DNA of 39,477 bases from assembly GCA_964609965.1 (NCBI GenBank), contig CAZSTS010000024.1, positions 1 to 39,477 of the forward strand. The letters are read 5' to 3'. The position numbers and the translations under genes are program-made. The notes beneath the pieces are model-generated. The model worked only from the letters and a program-made list of their open reading frames with translations, was not told the DNA's origin and searched no databases. The first letter of the stretch is position 1, and every line of letters starts with the position of its first letter. The stretch comes from JAHJDR01 sp964609965 (lineage in GTDB: Bacteria > UBA10199 > JADGCS01). Below are positions 22,828-30,170 of the stretch, piece after piece.

Positions 22828-24378
22828 ATGACAAAAAACAAAAACAATCCCCTCGTTCTTATTATCCTCGACGGATGGGGTTTCAGAAAAGAAAATAAAG
22901 ACAATGGAATCAATCTGGCAAAAAAACCTTTTTTTGATTCTCTTATAAAAAAATATCCTCATACTCTCATTGATGGTTCGGGCCCTGCTGTTGGACTTCC
23001 CAATGGCATAATGGGAAACTCTGAAGTTGGCCACATGAATATTGGTGCTGGCCGCATAGTTTATACGGGGCTTTCTCAGATTTATCAGGCAATTGAAGAT
23101 GGGAGTTTTTTTAAAAACCCCGCTCTCATGAGGGCTGTTGACCAGGTAAAAAAGAACAAGGGCACGCTTCATCTCATGGGCCTTTTATCAGACGGCGCAG
23201 TTCATTCACACCAAGATCATCTGTATGCCTTGCTTAGGATGGCTAAAAAGAATCACCTCGAAAATGTTGCCATTCATTGTTTCATGGATGGACGAGACAC
23301 GCCGCCGAATGACGGCCTCAAATACATTAATCAGTTAAAAGAAAAGATAAAAGAAATCGGCATAGGCTCAATCGCAAGCATAGAAGGCCGGTTCTTTGCA
23401 ATGGACAGAGACAGCAGGTGGGACAGAAACCAAAAAGCCTTCCAAGCTATTTGTGGAAACTCAACAAACAAGATAAAAGATGCTCTGGCCTATCTACAAG
23501 AATCTTACGAAAATAATACTGGCGATGAATTTATTGAACCCGCTTCTGTCATACAAGAATCGGGAAACACTATTTTGATCGGCCCACAAGATGCCATGAT
23601 TTTTTTCAATTATAGGGCTGACCGAGCTCGACAGATTACTCGGGCCTTTTTTGAAAAAGAGTTCACAGAATTTGATCGCAAAGGGCAGGCCCTTCCATCT
23701 GTTTTTGTTTGTGCTGCCCCTTATGACAAAAACTTTGGTCTCCCAGTTGCCTTTGAGCCTGTTTATCCTGAAAACACACTGGGTGAAGCTGTTGCAAAAA
23801 GCGGAATTCAGCAACTCCGTATCGCCGAAACTGAAAAATACGCGCATGTCACTTTCTTTTTCAACGGTGGTCGTGATATTGCCTTTAAGTCTGAAGACAG
23901 AAAGCTTATCCCTTCGCCGCGCGAAGTAGAGACCTATGATCAAAAACCAGAGATGAGCGCCTATCAAGTTAAAGACGAATTTCTTTCTTTATTGGCCTCA
24001 GGAAAACACGGTTTTATTGTTCTCAACTTTGCTAATGCCGATATGGTAGGGCACACGGCAATTCCTAGCGCTATTATCAAGGCCATCGAAACTGTTGATG
24101 CCTGCCTTTCAGAGGTTGTTTCAAAAATTCTCGAAAAAGGTGGTTCAGCTATTATTTTTGCTGATCATGGTAATGCCGAAGAAATGAAAGACGCAAACAA
24201 TGAACCCATGACAGCACACACAACCAATCTTGTTCCGCTCATTTTGGCTAGTGATAATTTTGTGAACGCCTCACTAAAAACCAAGGGCCAGCTTTGTGAT
24301 ATTGCTCCCACAGCACTTTATCTCATGGGAATTGATAAACCAAAAGAAATGACAGGGATAAACCTTGTCGAAATCTAA
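22828..24378 (+). CDS. gpmI: 2,3-bisphosphoglycerate-independent phosphoglycerate mutase
   Basis: Glycolytic enzyme interconverting 3- and 2-phosphoglycerate, with two metal ions. The alkaline-phosphatase fold has ILDGWGFRK (metal ligand D15), the catalytic serine S65 in IMGNSEVGHMNIGAGR, HCFMDGRDTPP, FFNYRADRARQI, NFANADMVGHT and FADHGNAEEM, and GINLV at the end. Length 516 is normal. There is no Shine-Dalgarno; a repeat tract sits directly before the ATG. The stop overlaps the start of comF (TAATG). Confidence 0.97.
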   Translation: MTKNKNNPLVLIILDGWGFRKENKDNGINLAKKPFFDSLIKKYPHTLIDGSGPAVGLPNGIMGNSEVGHMNIGAGRIVYTGLSQIYQAIEDGSFFKNPALMRAVDQVKKNKGTLHLMGLLSDGAVHSHQDHLYALLRMAKKNHLENVAIHCFMDGRDTPPNDGLKYINQLKEKIKEIGIGSIASIEGRFFAMDRDSRWDRNQKAFQAICGNSTNKIKDALAYLQESYENNTGDEFIEPASVIQESGNTILIGPQDAMIFFNYRADRARQITRAFFEKEFTEFDRKGQALPSVFVCAAPYDKNFGLPVAFEPVYPENTLGEAVAKSGIQQLRIAETEKYAHVTFFFNGGRDIAFKSEDRKLIPSPREVETYDQKPEMSAYQVKDEFLSLLASGKHGFIVLNFANADMVGHTAIPSAIIKAIETVDACLSEVVSKILEKGGSAIIFADHGNAEEMKDANNEPMTAHTTNLVPLILASDNFVNASLKTKGQLCDIAPTALYLMGIDKPKEMTGINLVEI

Positions 24379-25067
24379 TGCTAGACGCCATTTTTCCAAA
24401 ACAATGTGTCTTTTGTAAAAAAACTGGCGCTTTTCTTTGTCCTTCCTGTCAAGACCGACTGCGTGTTGTTTCAGGTGAAATCTGTCCTATTTGTGGCATT
24501 CCTTTTGAGTCCTCAAAAGAAAAACATCTTTGTTCTTGTTGTCAAAAGAATAAGCCCTATTATGACAGACACCGCTCTATTTTTGTTTTTGATGAAATGT
24601 CAAAAAAGCTCATTCATGATTTAAAGTATCATGCTGCTTTTTGGATAAATAACATCTTTCCCTTGTTTTTTAAAAACATAGCCCTTGAGCTAGACAACGG
24701 GCTTCAAAACAAAATCTCATTTATAGTTCCCATTCCTTTGCATAAAGAAAAATTGAAACAACGAGGCTTTAATCAAAGCCTGATTTTGGCAGAGGCCTGG
24801 GGAGATATTTTAGGTGCCCCGGTCTATTCAAACCTTCTTCTCAGCCAAAAACAGGTTCCTTCACAAACAGGGCTAAAAAAAGCACAAAGACGGAAAAACC
24901 TAAAAGACGCTTTTTCCGTCAAAACACCTTCTCTATGCCAAGACAAAACAGCCTTGCTTGTTGATGACGTACACACCACAGGGTCGACGTTAAATGAAGC
25001 AGCGTGTGAATTGAAGAAGGCGGGGGTGAAAGAGGTGGCTGCCACAACGATTGCTTTGGTATTGTAG
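24378..25067 (+). CDS. comFC: ComF-family phosphoribosyltransferase-like protein
   Basis: A double-zinc-ribbon plus PRTase-fold protein. The N-terminus has cysteine pairs CVFC, CPSC, CPIC and CSCC; the C-terminal PRTase motif is ALLVDDVHTTGSTL. VPIPLHKEKLKQRGFNQS and QVPSQTGLKKAQRRKN are standard family strings. ComFC is needed for DNA uptake in naturally competent bacteria, though homologues occur widely, so competence is not proven. Length 229. Its ATG overlaps the gpmI stop by one base, so translation is coupled. Confidence 0.93.
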   Translation: MLDAIFPKQCVFCKKTGAFLCPSCQDRLRVVSGEICPICGIPFESSKEKHLCSCCQKNKPYYDRHRSIFVFDEMSKKLIHDLKYHAAFWINNIFPLFFKNIALELDNGLQNKISFIVPIPLHKEKLKQRGFNQSLILAEAWGDILGAPVYSNLLLSQKQVPSQTGLKKAQRRKNLKDAFSVKTPSLCQDKTALLVDDVHTTGSTLNEAACELKKAGVKEVAATTIALVL

Positions 25068-25125
25068 TTGATTAAATATTTGCGCGATCTCCAATTATTA
25101 TCTAAACAGCCTTTTACAAATCATT

Positions 25126-25935
25126 ATGTCAAAAAAAATAAACGATAAAACCTTTTATGAATTCATGGTCCCTGTGGTCAAAGAAACAGGGTATTATCAA
25201 AAATCTCGCTGGTGCACTTCGGTAAAAATCGAGCATAAGGGCGACATCAATCTTGTGACCGAGGTGGACAAGAAAAGCGAAGAAATCCTGGTGACCGCCA
25301 TTCAAGCCCATTTTCCCGACCACGACATCCTGGCAGAAGAAGGAAGCGGCACAAGGAGGGACTCTCCTTATAAATGGATTATTGATCCCCTGGATGGAAC
25401 CACAAACTTTGCTCACGGATACCCCTTGTTCTGCGTCTCCGTTGCCTTGGAATATAAGGGCTCCATTGTTGGAGGGATTATTTATGACCCCCTTCATGAT
25501 GAACTCTTTAAGGCTTTTAAAGGAGAGGGGGCTTATCTTAATGATAAGAAAATCAGCCCAACCAAGACATCCGAGCTCAACCAGGCTTTGTTGTGCACAG
25601 GTTTTGCTTACAATGTACGTGAAACAAAGAACAACAATCTCGCCAATTTTAGTAACATGATCTACAAAGCACAGGCTGTTCGGCGCGATGGTGTGGCGGC
25701 CATTGATCTTTGTTATGTTGCCTGTGGAAGGTTTGATGGTTTTTGGGAGCTCAACCTTTATCCTTGGGATACCGGGGCTGGGATAATTATCGCCTCAGAG
25801 GCCGGTGCAAAAGTCAGCCGCTTTGATGGTTCCTCCTATTCAGTCTACGAAAGAGATTTATTAGTTTCAAATGGCAAAATCCATAAAGACATGATAAAAG
25901 TTCTCAAAGAAGGCTTTGCTCGTCCAGGCCCCTAA
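25126..25935 (+). CDS. suhB: Inositol-1-monophosphatase family protein
   Basis: Mg2+-dependent phosphatase of the IMPase/SuhB family. The metal-binding motifs are DILAEEGSG (E71/E72), WIIDPLDGTTNFAHGYP (D87, D90) and YPWDTGAGIIIASEAGA. Length 269 is standard. The substrate may be inositol phosphate or another small sugar phosphate; the family is not specific enough to tell. It lies 58 bp after comF on the same strand and slightly overlaps the longest frame of the TPR gene, whose real start is after this stop. Confidence 0.93.
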   Translation: MSKKINDKTFYEFMVPVVKETGYYQKSRWCTSVKIEHKGDINLVTEVDKKSEEILVTAIQAHFPDHDILAEEGSGTRRDSPYKWIIDPLDGTTNFAHGYPLFCVSVALEYKGSIVGGIIYDPLHDELFKAFKGEGAYLNDKKISPTKTSELNQALLCTGFAYNVRETKNNNLANFSNMIYKAQAVRRDGVAAIDLCYVACGRFDGFWELNLYPWDTGAGIIIASEAGAKVSRFDGSSYSVYERDLLVSNGKIHKDMIKVLKEGFARPGP

Positions 25936-25948
25936 TCCTTATATATAT

Positions 25949-26707
25949 ATGACTAACGAAAACCAAAATGACCAAAAAGACCTCGCGATCAATGATAAAA
26001 ATCTCTATCAGGCCTTTCGGCTCATGAAGAAAAAGGAGTTTGAGGCTGCTGCTGAGCTTATCAAAGAGTGTCTCGCCGAAGCGCAGGCCAAGCAAGATTC
26101 AACACAGGAAGGCATTTATTATTCCGCTTTGGGCGTCCTCTATAAATTAAAGAATGAATATAAAAAGGCTTATAAATGTTATCAGCATGCTGAGCATCTT
26201 TTGCCAGACGATCATTCCTTAAAGATTATTACTGCCGTTCTTCTCATCGAACAGTTTCATCAATATGATTCTGCCATTAGAAAGCTCGATAAAATATTGG
26301 CCACAGGCACAAAAGACCCAGCGATCATCCATCACACCCTCACCTCTCAGGCCATCGCCCTTTTCCATATGAGAAAAAAGGATGAGGCCAAAAAGAAGCT
26401 TGAAGATCTTATAGCACAAGATTTTAGCGCCCTAAGATTTGTAGTAAATGTTGATTTTAAGATGATCGACCTTTTTACAAAAAAAGGGTTTGAATTAGGG
26501 CTCTGCAAAGAGTTTCTTCAAAAAGCCTTGGTTCTGGCCAAAAACTCAAAAGATCAAACTTATAATGTTGTGATCGAGGAACTCATCACACGCCTAGACC
26601 TTTTTCAAGAAGCTCAAGAAGCCCAAAAAAGTCAAAAAGCCCAAAAAGCCCAAAAAACCAAACAAACTCAAGAAGCCCAAGACGCTCCAAAGAAAAAGAA
26701 AAAATAG
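25949..26707 (+). CDS. TPR-repeat protein with a repetitive charged tail
   Basis: About 252 residues, cytosolic. Helical pairs such as AFRLMKKKEFEAAAELIKEC, YSALGVLYKLKNEYKKAYKC and QAIALFHMRKKDEAKKKLED are tetratricopeptide-like and imply a protein-binding scaffold. The last 40 residues are low-complexity QEAQ/QKAQK repeats ending in a run of five lysines, from an underlying 9-to-12-base DNA repeat at about 26600-26690. The ATG at 25949 lies in ATATATATATG with no ribosome site. Partners are unknown. Confidence 0.72.
   Translation: MTNENQNDQKDLAINDKNLYQAFRLMKKKEFEAAAELIKECLAEAQAKQDSTQEGIYYSALGVLYKLKNEYKKAYKCYQHAEHLLPDDHSLKIITAVLLIEQFHQYDSAIRKLDKILATGTKDPAIIHHTLTSQAIALFHMRKKDEAKKKLEDLIAQDFSALRFVVNVDFKMIDLFTKKGFELGLCKEFLQKALVLAKNSKDQTYNVVIEELITRLDLFQEAQEAQKSQKAQKAQKTKQTQEAQDAPKKKKK
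26600..26690. repeat. Low-complexity CAAGAAGCC/CAAAAAGCC repeat
   Basis: Roughly ten degenerate 9-base units encode alternating QEA/QKA near the end of the TPR gene. In-frame expansion is the simplest origin. Confidence 0.75.
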
Positions 26708-26721
26708 CCCCCCTTTTTTCG

Positions 26722-26756
26722 ACCAAAAGGTGCCAGTCAACAATCGGTCAAAAGGG
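26722..26756. repeat. Left 35-bp inverted end of the RAYT unit
   Basis: Exact reverse complement of 27552-27586. Beyond it on either side the match stops at once (26721 and 26757 are mismatches). Confidence 0.92.
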
Positions 26757-26770
26757 TTCAGTCATATTTG

Positions 26771-26818
26771 AGTCTCACGAGTCCCAAAAATGAGACTGAG
26801 TGAGACTGGATTGGGACT
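26771..26818. repeat. Nested inverted repeats upstream of the RAYT gene
   Basis: AGTCTCA (26771) and AGTCCCA (26780) are followed by TGAGACT twice (26791, 26801) and TGGGACT (26812). The arms can pair in nested order as a branched fold, with one spare TGAGACT as an alternative partner. Position between the left end and the gene suggests a recognition or control structure; this is inference. Confidence 0.75.
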
Positions 26819-26886
26819 AAGTTTGTCGCTAACCCCTGAATATCCTTCGCTGGTGATTTGGCACACTTCTTGAATATCTTGTTATC

Positions 26887-27540
26887 ATGTCTAGGCCTTA
26901 CACACCCAAATCTAATGAAATAACACACATAACTATTCGTTGTAATAATAAATCCTATTTATTTAGGCTGAAAAAAAACTTTAGCCAAATAGTTAATTGG
27001 CTAAATTGCCTCCCTCTTTTCTACTCTGTTTCTATTCATCATGCCACTTTTATGAACAACCATTTTCACTTATTGTTAACCCCAAGAAAAGATTGCTTTG
27101 GTAATGCCATGTCATATTTTTTAACAAATCTTTCGAAATTTCTAAATTTTTCCAATGGCCGTATTAACCATGTCTTCGGAAACAGATACAGGCCTACAGT
27201 TATTGCTAATAATAAACATCTCATAAATGTGATACGCTACATATACCAAAACCCTATTAGAGGAGGCCTAGTAAATAATATTGAAGAATATTCCTATTCA
27301 ACCCTGGGTCTGTATACCGGAACGTTTAATCCTGGAATTATTGCTGAACCTGATCAATACACAAAGGAATTGTTCGATCAAGGGATTGTGGGACGAAAGT
27401 GTTGGCTAGAACGCTTAGGCATACGCCTATCTGACAACGATCAACAATTAATGAAACAATCTCTGCGTAGACAAAATTTTAGGTTTTCTAGAAGACAGAT
27501 CAGGAGCATATCAAACAATGGAACAAGTCTAATTGTCTAA
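26887..27540 (+). CDS. REP-associated tyrosine transposase (Y1_Tnp, RAYT)
   Basis: A 217-residue HUH-superfamily single-strand DNA transposase. The metal-binding HxH is FMNNHFHLLLTP (H59, H61), and the nucleophile is Y118 in VIRYIYQNPIRGGLV, the conserved R-Y-I-x-x-N-P block. FLTNLSKFLNF and FGNRYRPTVI are also family-typical. Length is usual. The ATG at 26887 has no clear ribosome site. The tail after residue 165 is basic (LRRQNFRFSRRQIR), which suits DNA binding. It is flanked by perfect inverted ends, so it likely mobilises itself rather than only dispersed REPs. Confidence 0.93.
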   Translation: MSRPYTPKSNEITHITIRCNNKSYLFRLKKNFSQIVNWLNCLPLFYSVSIHHATFMNNHFHLLLTPRKDCFGNAMSYFLTNLSKFLNFSNGRINHVFGNRYRPTVIANNKHLINVIRYIYQNPIRGGLVNNIEEYSYSTLGLYTGTFNPGIIAEPDQYTKELFDQGIVGRKCWLERLGIRLSDNDQQLMKQSLRRQNFRFSRRQIRSISNNGTSLIV

Positions 27541-27551
27541 ATATGGGTCTT

Positions 27552-27586
27552 CCCTTTTGACCGATTGTTGACTGGCACCTTTTGGT
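27552..27586. repeat. Right 35-bp inverted end of the RAYT unit
   Basis: Exact reverse complement of the left end. A partial direct echo (CCTTTTGGTTT) follows immediately at 27590. Confidence 0.92.
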
Positions 27587-27720
27587 TTCCTTTTGGTTTT
27601 AAAAACCCCCTTCAACCGACCCCTTACTTTTTGTGGAAAACATGATTTTCTCTTGTGATACTTGCGAATATTGACAAAACTTAAAGAGTTCTCTTAGATG
27701 TATATTATGACGACGTTCGG

Positions 27721-27734
27721 ATTCTGTACATAAT
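27721..27734. repeat. ATTCTGTACATAAT, near copy of the CTGTACAG palindrome
   Basis: Differs from the perfect 14-mer at 29757 by one base. Confidence 0.5.
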
Positions 27735-28622
27735 TATATACATGGAAAAGCCTCATTTTGTCGTTATTCTTCAAAGAGCTAAGGAATCACTTTAAGATTT
27801 GCGCTTTTCTGAAATTTTTGATATAAGGCTGCACCATTTCAAATATGGTGTCTTTCATTTCTATTAGACAATTCTTTCTTCATTCTTCTCGAGCTAGTTT
27901 ATAATTTTTATTTTAACACAATGTCTTTTTGATGAGAAACTACAATTTCCACTCAAATTAAAAGGCCCAGTGGCCCTGCTAAAATCTCTCGAGCAAAGTC
28001 CATTGAATCCAAAACTGCTGCTCTCAAAATTAAACTGATCCACACTCAAACAAAAACACTCCGTGCCCATACGAATTTTTCACAAATTCTGGTGTTCCAC
28101 ACGCTCCCCTGGTCCCCATAAAACATCCCTCATTTAACACCTCTCTTTTGAAAAATGTCTTGCCTAGAAAATATTCTTTGCTCTTCGATTTTCACTTTTT
28201 TTGAAACATCTGAAAAAAAACCTTCAAAATTTTTCTCCATTATCAACCGGCACAAAACCAGTATAACCTGCCGGCTATACAAGAAACCAAAAAGGAAAAA
28301 CACAGGGCCGTCTAGTGGTCACCACTTCACTGCGAAGCAACGCAAAACCAAAACGACCGGTGTGCCCACTCTTTTGTCGAGATATTTATAGAGCAAAATC
28401 AAGAGCTCGAATTTTGCTGAAAAAAGGTGCTTTTCACCACCTGTAACGTGCTAAAATCATTAGAATCGGCAAATTGTTTTTACCAGCTTTTAAGAAAATT
28501 CAATTGGAAGGCCTTTGCTAATAGGTCGCCACTAGAGAGGTGTCCGTGTAAACACCTTCCTAGGAAGCAATTACAAAATAACGGAACATTATGTGCCACT
28601 ACCTTGTTTTTTAGAAAATTAT

Positions 28623-28650
28623 ATTCTGTACAGGCCCCTTCTGTACAGAT
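28623..28650. promoter_or_regulatory. Tandem CTGTACAG palindromes
   Basis: ATTCTGTACAGG and TTCTGTACAGAT lie with centres 15 bases apart, about one and a half helical turns. An arrangement of two half-overlapping sites suits cooperative protein binding; no protein is known for it. Confidence 0.6.
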
Positions 28651-28737
28651 TTTCTTGCCCAAAACAGAGCCTCGCCCCCTGTTTAAGAAGGAACGGTAAA
28701 GGCCCCTAAGAAGGCTTGTGCCTGGCGCACCTTTCCC

Positions 28738-28753
28738 TGTTCCACGTGAAACG
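28738..28753. promoter_or_regulatory. parS site 1
   Basis: TGTTCCACGTGAAACG matches the conserved ParB-binding parS consensus TGTTTCACGTGAAACA with a C at position 5 and a G at the end. Confidence 0.88.
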
Positions 28754-28800
28754 AGAGAAAAAAAGAGCGCCCAAAGCCCCCATTCCTATGCAGGCTAATA

Positions 28801-28812
28801 ATCTGTACAGAA
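28801..28812. promoter_or_regulatory. CTGTACAG palindrome
   Basis: ATCTGTACAGAA, between parS sites 1 and 2. Confidence 0.6.
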
Positions 28813-28902
28813 AGAGCCTCCGAGAGGGCAAAAGGACTCAATGTCTTATAATTTTTCTCGGGCCCGCGCTGTTAGTGGGTTTGCCGCCGACGCCTTTTGT
28901 CC

Positions 28903-28918
28903 TGTTTCACGTGAAACT
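28903..28918. promoter_or_regulatory. parS site 2
   Basis: TGTTTCACGTGAAACT, fifteen of sixteen bases of the consensus parS, about 95 bp before rsmG. Confidence 0.93.
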
Positions 28919-29011
28919 GATCATAATCGCATAATATCTCGACACAACAGGGGCTTTTCTTGTGTCTCTTGAGAGTTGCAATAATCTCGAATATACCCTA
29001 TCTGTCTCTCT

Positions 29012-29737
29012 ATGTTGGAGCAAAAACAATTTGCTGAAACCCTCTTCTCGCAGCTAAGATTAAACGACCTTGACCCTGATGATGGCTTTGTCGATTTTTG
29101 CTGGAAGTACTATCAAGAAACTTTGAAATGGTCAGCGAGCATAAACCTAACAACAAATCTATCTGTCGATAGATTTGTTTCCGAAAATATTATTGACCCC
29201 TATTTAGCCTATTCCTGTTTTTCTAATATGGACCACGAAAAAACAGGCCCTCAAAGCATACTAGATATTGGTTGTGGAGGGGGGTATGTTGGTCTTGTTT
29301 GGCACTACCTAAACAAACAAAAAGGGGCGTTGTTTCTCTTGGATTCCAACAGGAAAAAGGTTAACTTTTGCCGCTCTGTTATAAGAAACACCTCCCTTAT
29401 TAACTGTAACACGGTAAACCAGGAGGCGAAAACCTATCTTTCCTCTGCCCTTTCAATCAAAATCAATACTATAGTGACGCGCGCAACAATGAGCCCCAAA
29501 GACATTCTGCTGTTATTTCAAGATGTTGAGTTGTTAGACAGTCAGGTTGTCTGCTTTACAACCCTGAAAACATACGACGCCTTTGCTTCTGATAATATGA
29601 CTACCAAAGCCCCTCCTGGGGATCCTTCCTTCATTATTGCCAACAGCAGCAAGGAGCAGCGTAAAATAGCCCCACTTTTTTATGAAATTAAGCCCACAGG
29701 CCTTCAAAGATGCCTTATAGTAATAAGAGCTAAGTGA
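29012..29737 (+). CDS. rsmG: Divergent 16S rRNA (guanine527-N7)-methyltransferase RsmG
   Basis: A 241-residue Rossmann methyltransferase. The RsmG pattern is WSASINLTTN near the start, then DPYLAYS, the SAM loop ILDIGCGGGYVGLVWH (usually D-x-GSGAGFPGI), LLDSNRKKVNFCRSV and IVTRATM. It normally methylates G527 of 16S rRNA. The SAM loop and the C-terminal third differ markedly from typical members, and the C-terminus PTGLQRCLIVI replaces the usual R-x-L-x-x-I-RK. Position directly before parA and parB supports the call. mnmG, often upstream, is absent. No clear Shine-Dalgarno. Confidence 0.82.
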   Translation: MLEQKQFAETLFSQLRLNDLDPDDGFVDFCWKYYQETLKWSASINLTTNLSVDRFVSENIIDPYLAYSCFSNMDHEKTGPQSILDIGCGGGYVGLVWHYLNKQKGALFLLDSNRKKVNFCRSVIRNTSLINCNTVNQEAKTYLSSALSIKINTIVTRATMSPKDILLLFQDVELLDSQVVCFTTLKTYDAFASDNMTTKAPPGDPSFIIANSSKEQRKIAPLFYEIKPTGLQRCLIVIRAK

Positions 29738-29756
29738 TCTTATAATTCTGTAATGT

Positions 29757-29770
29757 ATTCTGTACAGAAT
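29757..29770. promoter_or_regulatory. Perfect 14-bp palindrome ATTCTGTACAGAAT
   Basis: Self-complementary over all 14 bases, 20 bp after the rsmG stop; identical to 30505-30518. Confidence 0.65.
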
Positions 29771-29979
29771 CTGTCTGCCCGCCCTTTCTCTTTCCTCAGG
29801 GCCCACCAGCAGAAGCCTTTGGCCGTTTTCGCCGGAGCCATTGCACTAATGAAGCCCTTTAGATGCGCAGATTAGCCAATGATATCAATGGGTTGCGCTG
29901 TCTGCTGATGAGGGCCGCCACTCCCGTAGACCTCAAAAACCAGCAGCCAGAGCTGTATGCCGCGCCGCGTCAGATAAGC

Positions 29980-29995
29980 TGTTTCACGTGAAACG
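29980..29995. promoter_or_regulatory. parS site 3
   Basis: TGTTTCACGTGAAACG, fifteen of sixteen bases of the consensus, 175 bp before parA. Confidence 0.93.
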
Positions 29996-30170
29996 ATTAA
30001 CCCCATGATAACTATGTGTTTATTGCTTTCTTGGCTTGTTTGATTTTCTAACAAGGAAAACATTCTTAATGTTCTTGATGTTTGCAAGGAGAGAATATAA
30101 AAATATAAGCTCAAAACGGGACAGCCAAGACCAACGTCTTGTATTTATTATGTTATTTATTGGGGGTTAT

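Larger units (their letters stand above)
26722..27586 (+). mobile_element. RAYT transposase unit with perfect 35-bp inverted ends
   Basis: A self-contained unit: left end 26722-26756, transposase, right end 27552-27586. The two ends are exact reverse complements over 35 bases (core AAAAGGTGCCAGTCAACAAT and CGGTCAAAAGGG). Each end also contains GACC and GGTC, so it can fold on itself. Enzymes of this family (HUH, Y1) act on hairpins in single-stranded DNA and are linked to REP elements. The perfect ends suggest recent activity. Confidence 0.85.
27587..29011. other. 1.4-kb non-coding, origin-like region upstream of rsmG
   Basis: No frame here has a ribosome site or family resemblance. The stretch is packed with symmetrical sequences: parS at 28738 and 28903; CTGTACAG at 28626, 28641 and 28803; a near copy at 27721; a 20-bp imperfect palindrome at 28261-28280 (GTATA..TATAC); AGTGGT-C-ACCACT at 28314; AGGTGT..ACACCT at 28538; CTTCCTAGGAAG at 28556. 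Three 9-mers one base away from the DnaA box TTATCCACA/TTATACACA occur at 27632, 27734 and 28036. Next to rsmG-parA-parB this could be part of the replication origin region, which is inference. Confidence 0.55.
29738..30170. other. 433-bp interval between rsmG and parA
   Basis: No convincing gene. It holds one perfect CTGTACAG 14-mer right after rsmG, one parS site, and GC-rich sequence with GGCCGTTTTCGCCGG-type short hairpins around 29820. The last 30 bases include the GGGGG ribosome site of parA. Confidence 0.6.

Noticed and set aside
22735..23172. Minus-strand frame extending through the start of gpmI
   Set aside because: Antisense to a clear gpmI coding region; only its last 39 codons, outside gpmI, were kept as a weak candidate.
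26600..26690. Regular short repeats considered as a CRISPR-like array
   Set aside because: The units are 9-12 bases with no spacers and encode a QEA/QKA protein tail.
28623..28650. CTGTACAG as a LexA/SOS box
   Set aside because: The enterobacterial LexA box is CTGT-N8-ACAG; here the two halves touch with no spacer, and the sites are not at promoters of repair genes.
28155..28934. Three successive plus-strand frames in the gene-free block
   Set aside because: Lysine/serine-rich composition without domains or ribosome sites, and two of them run across CTGTACAG or parS sites.
29872..30114. Minus-strand 80-codon frame between rsmG and parA
   Set aside because: Contains a parS site, has no family resemblance and no ribosome site.
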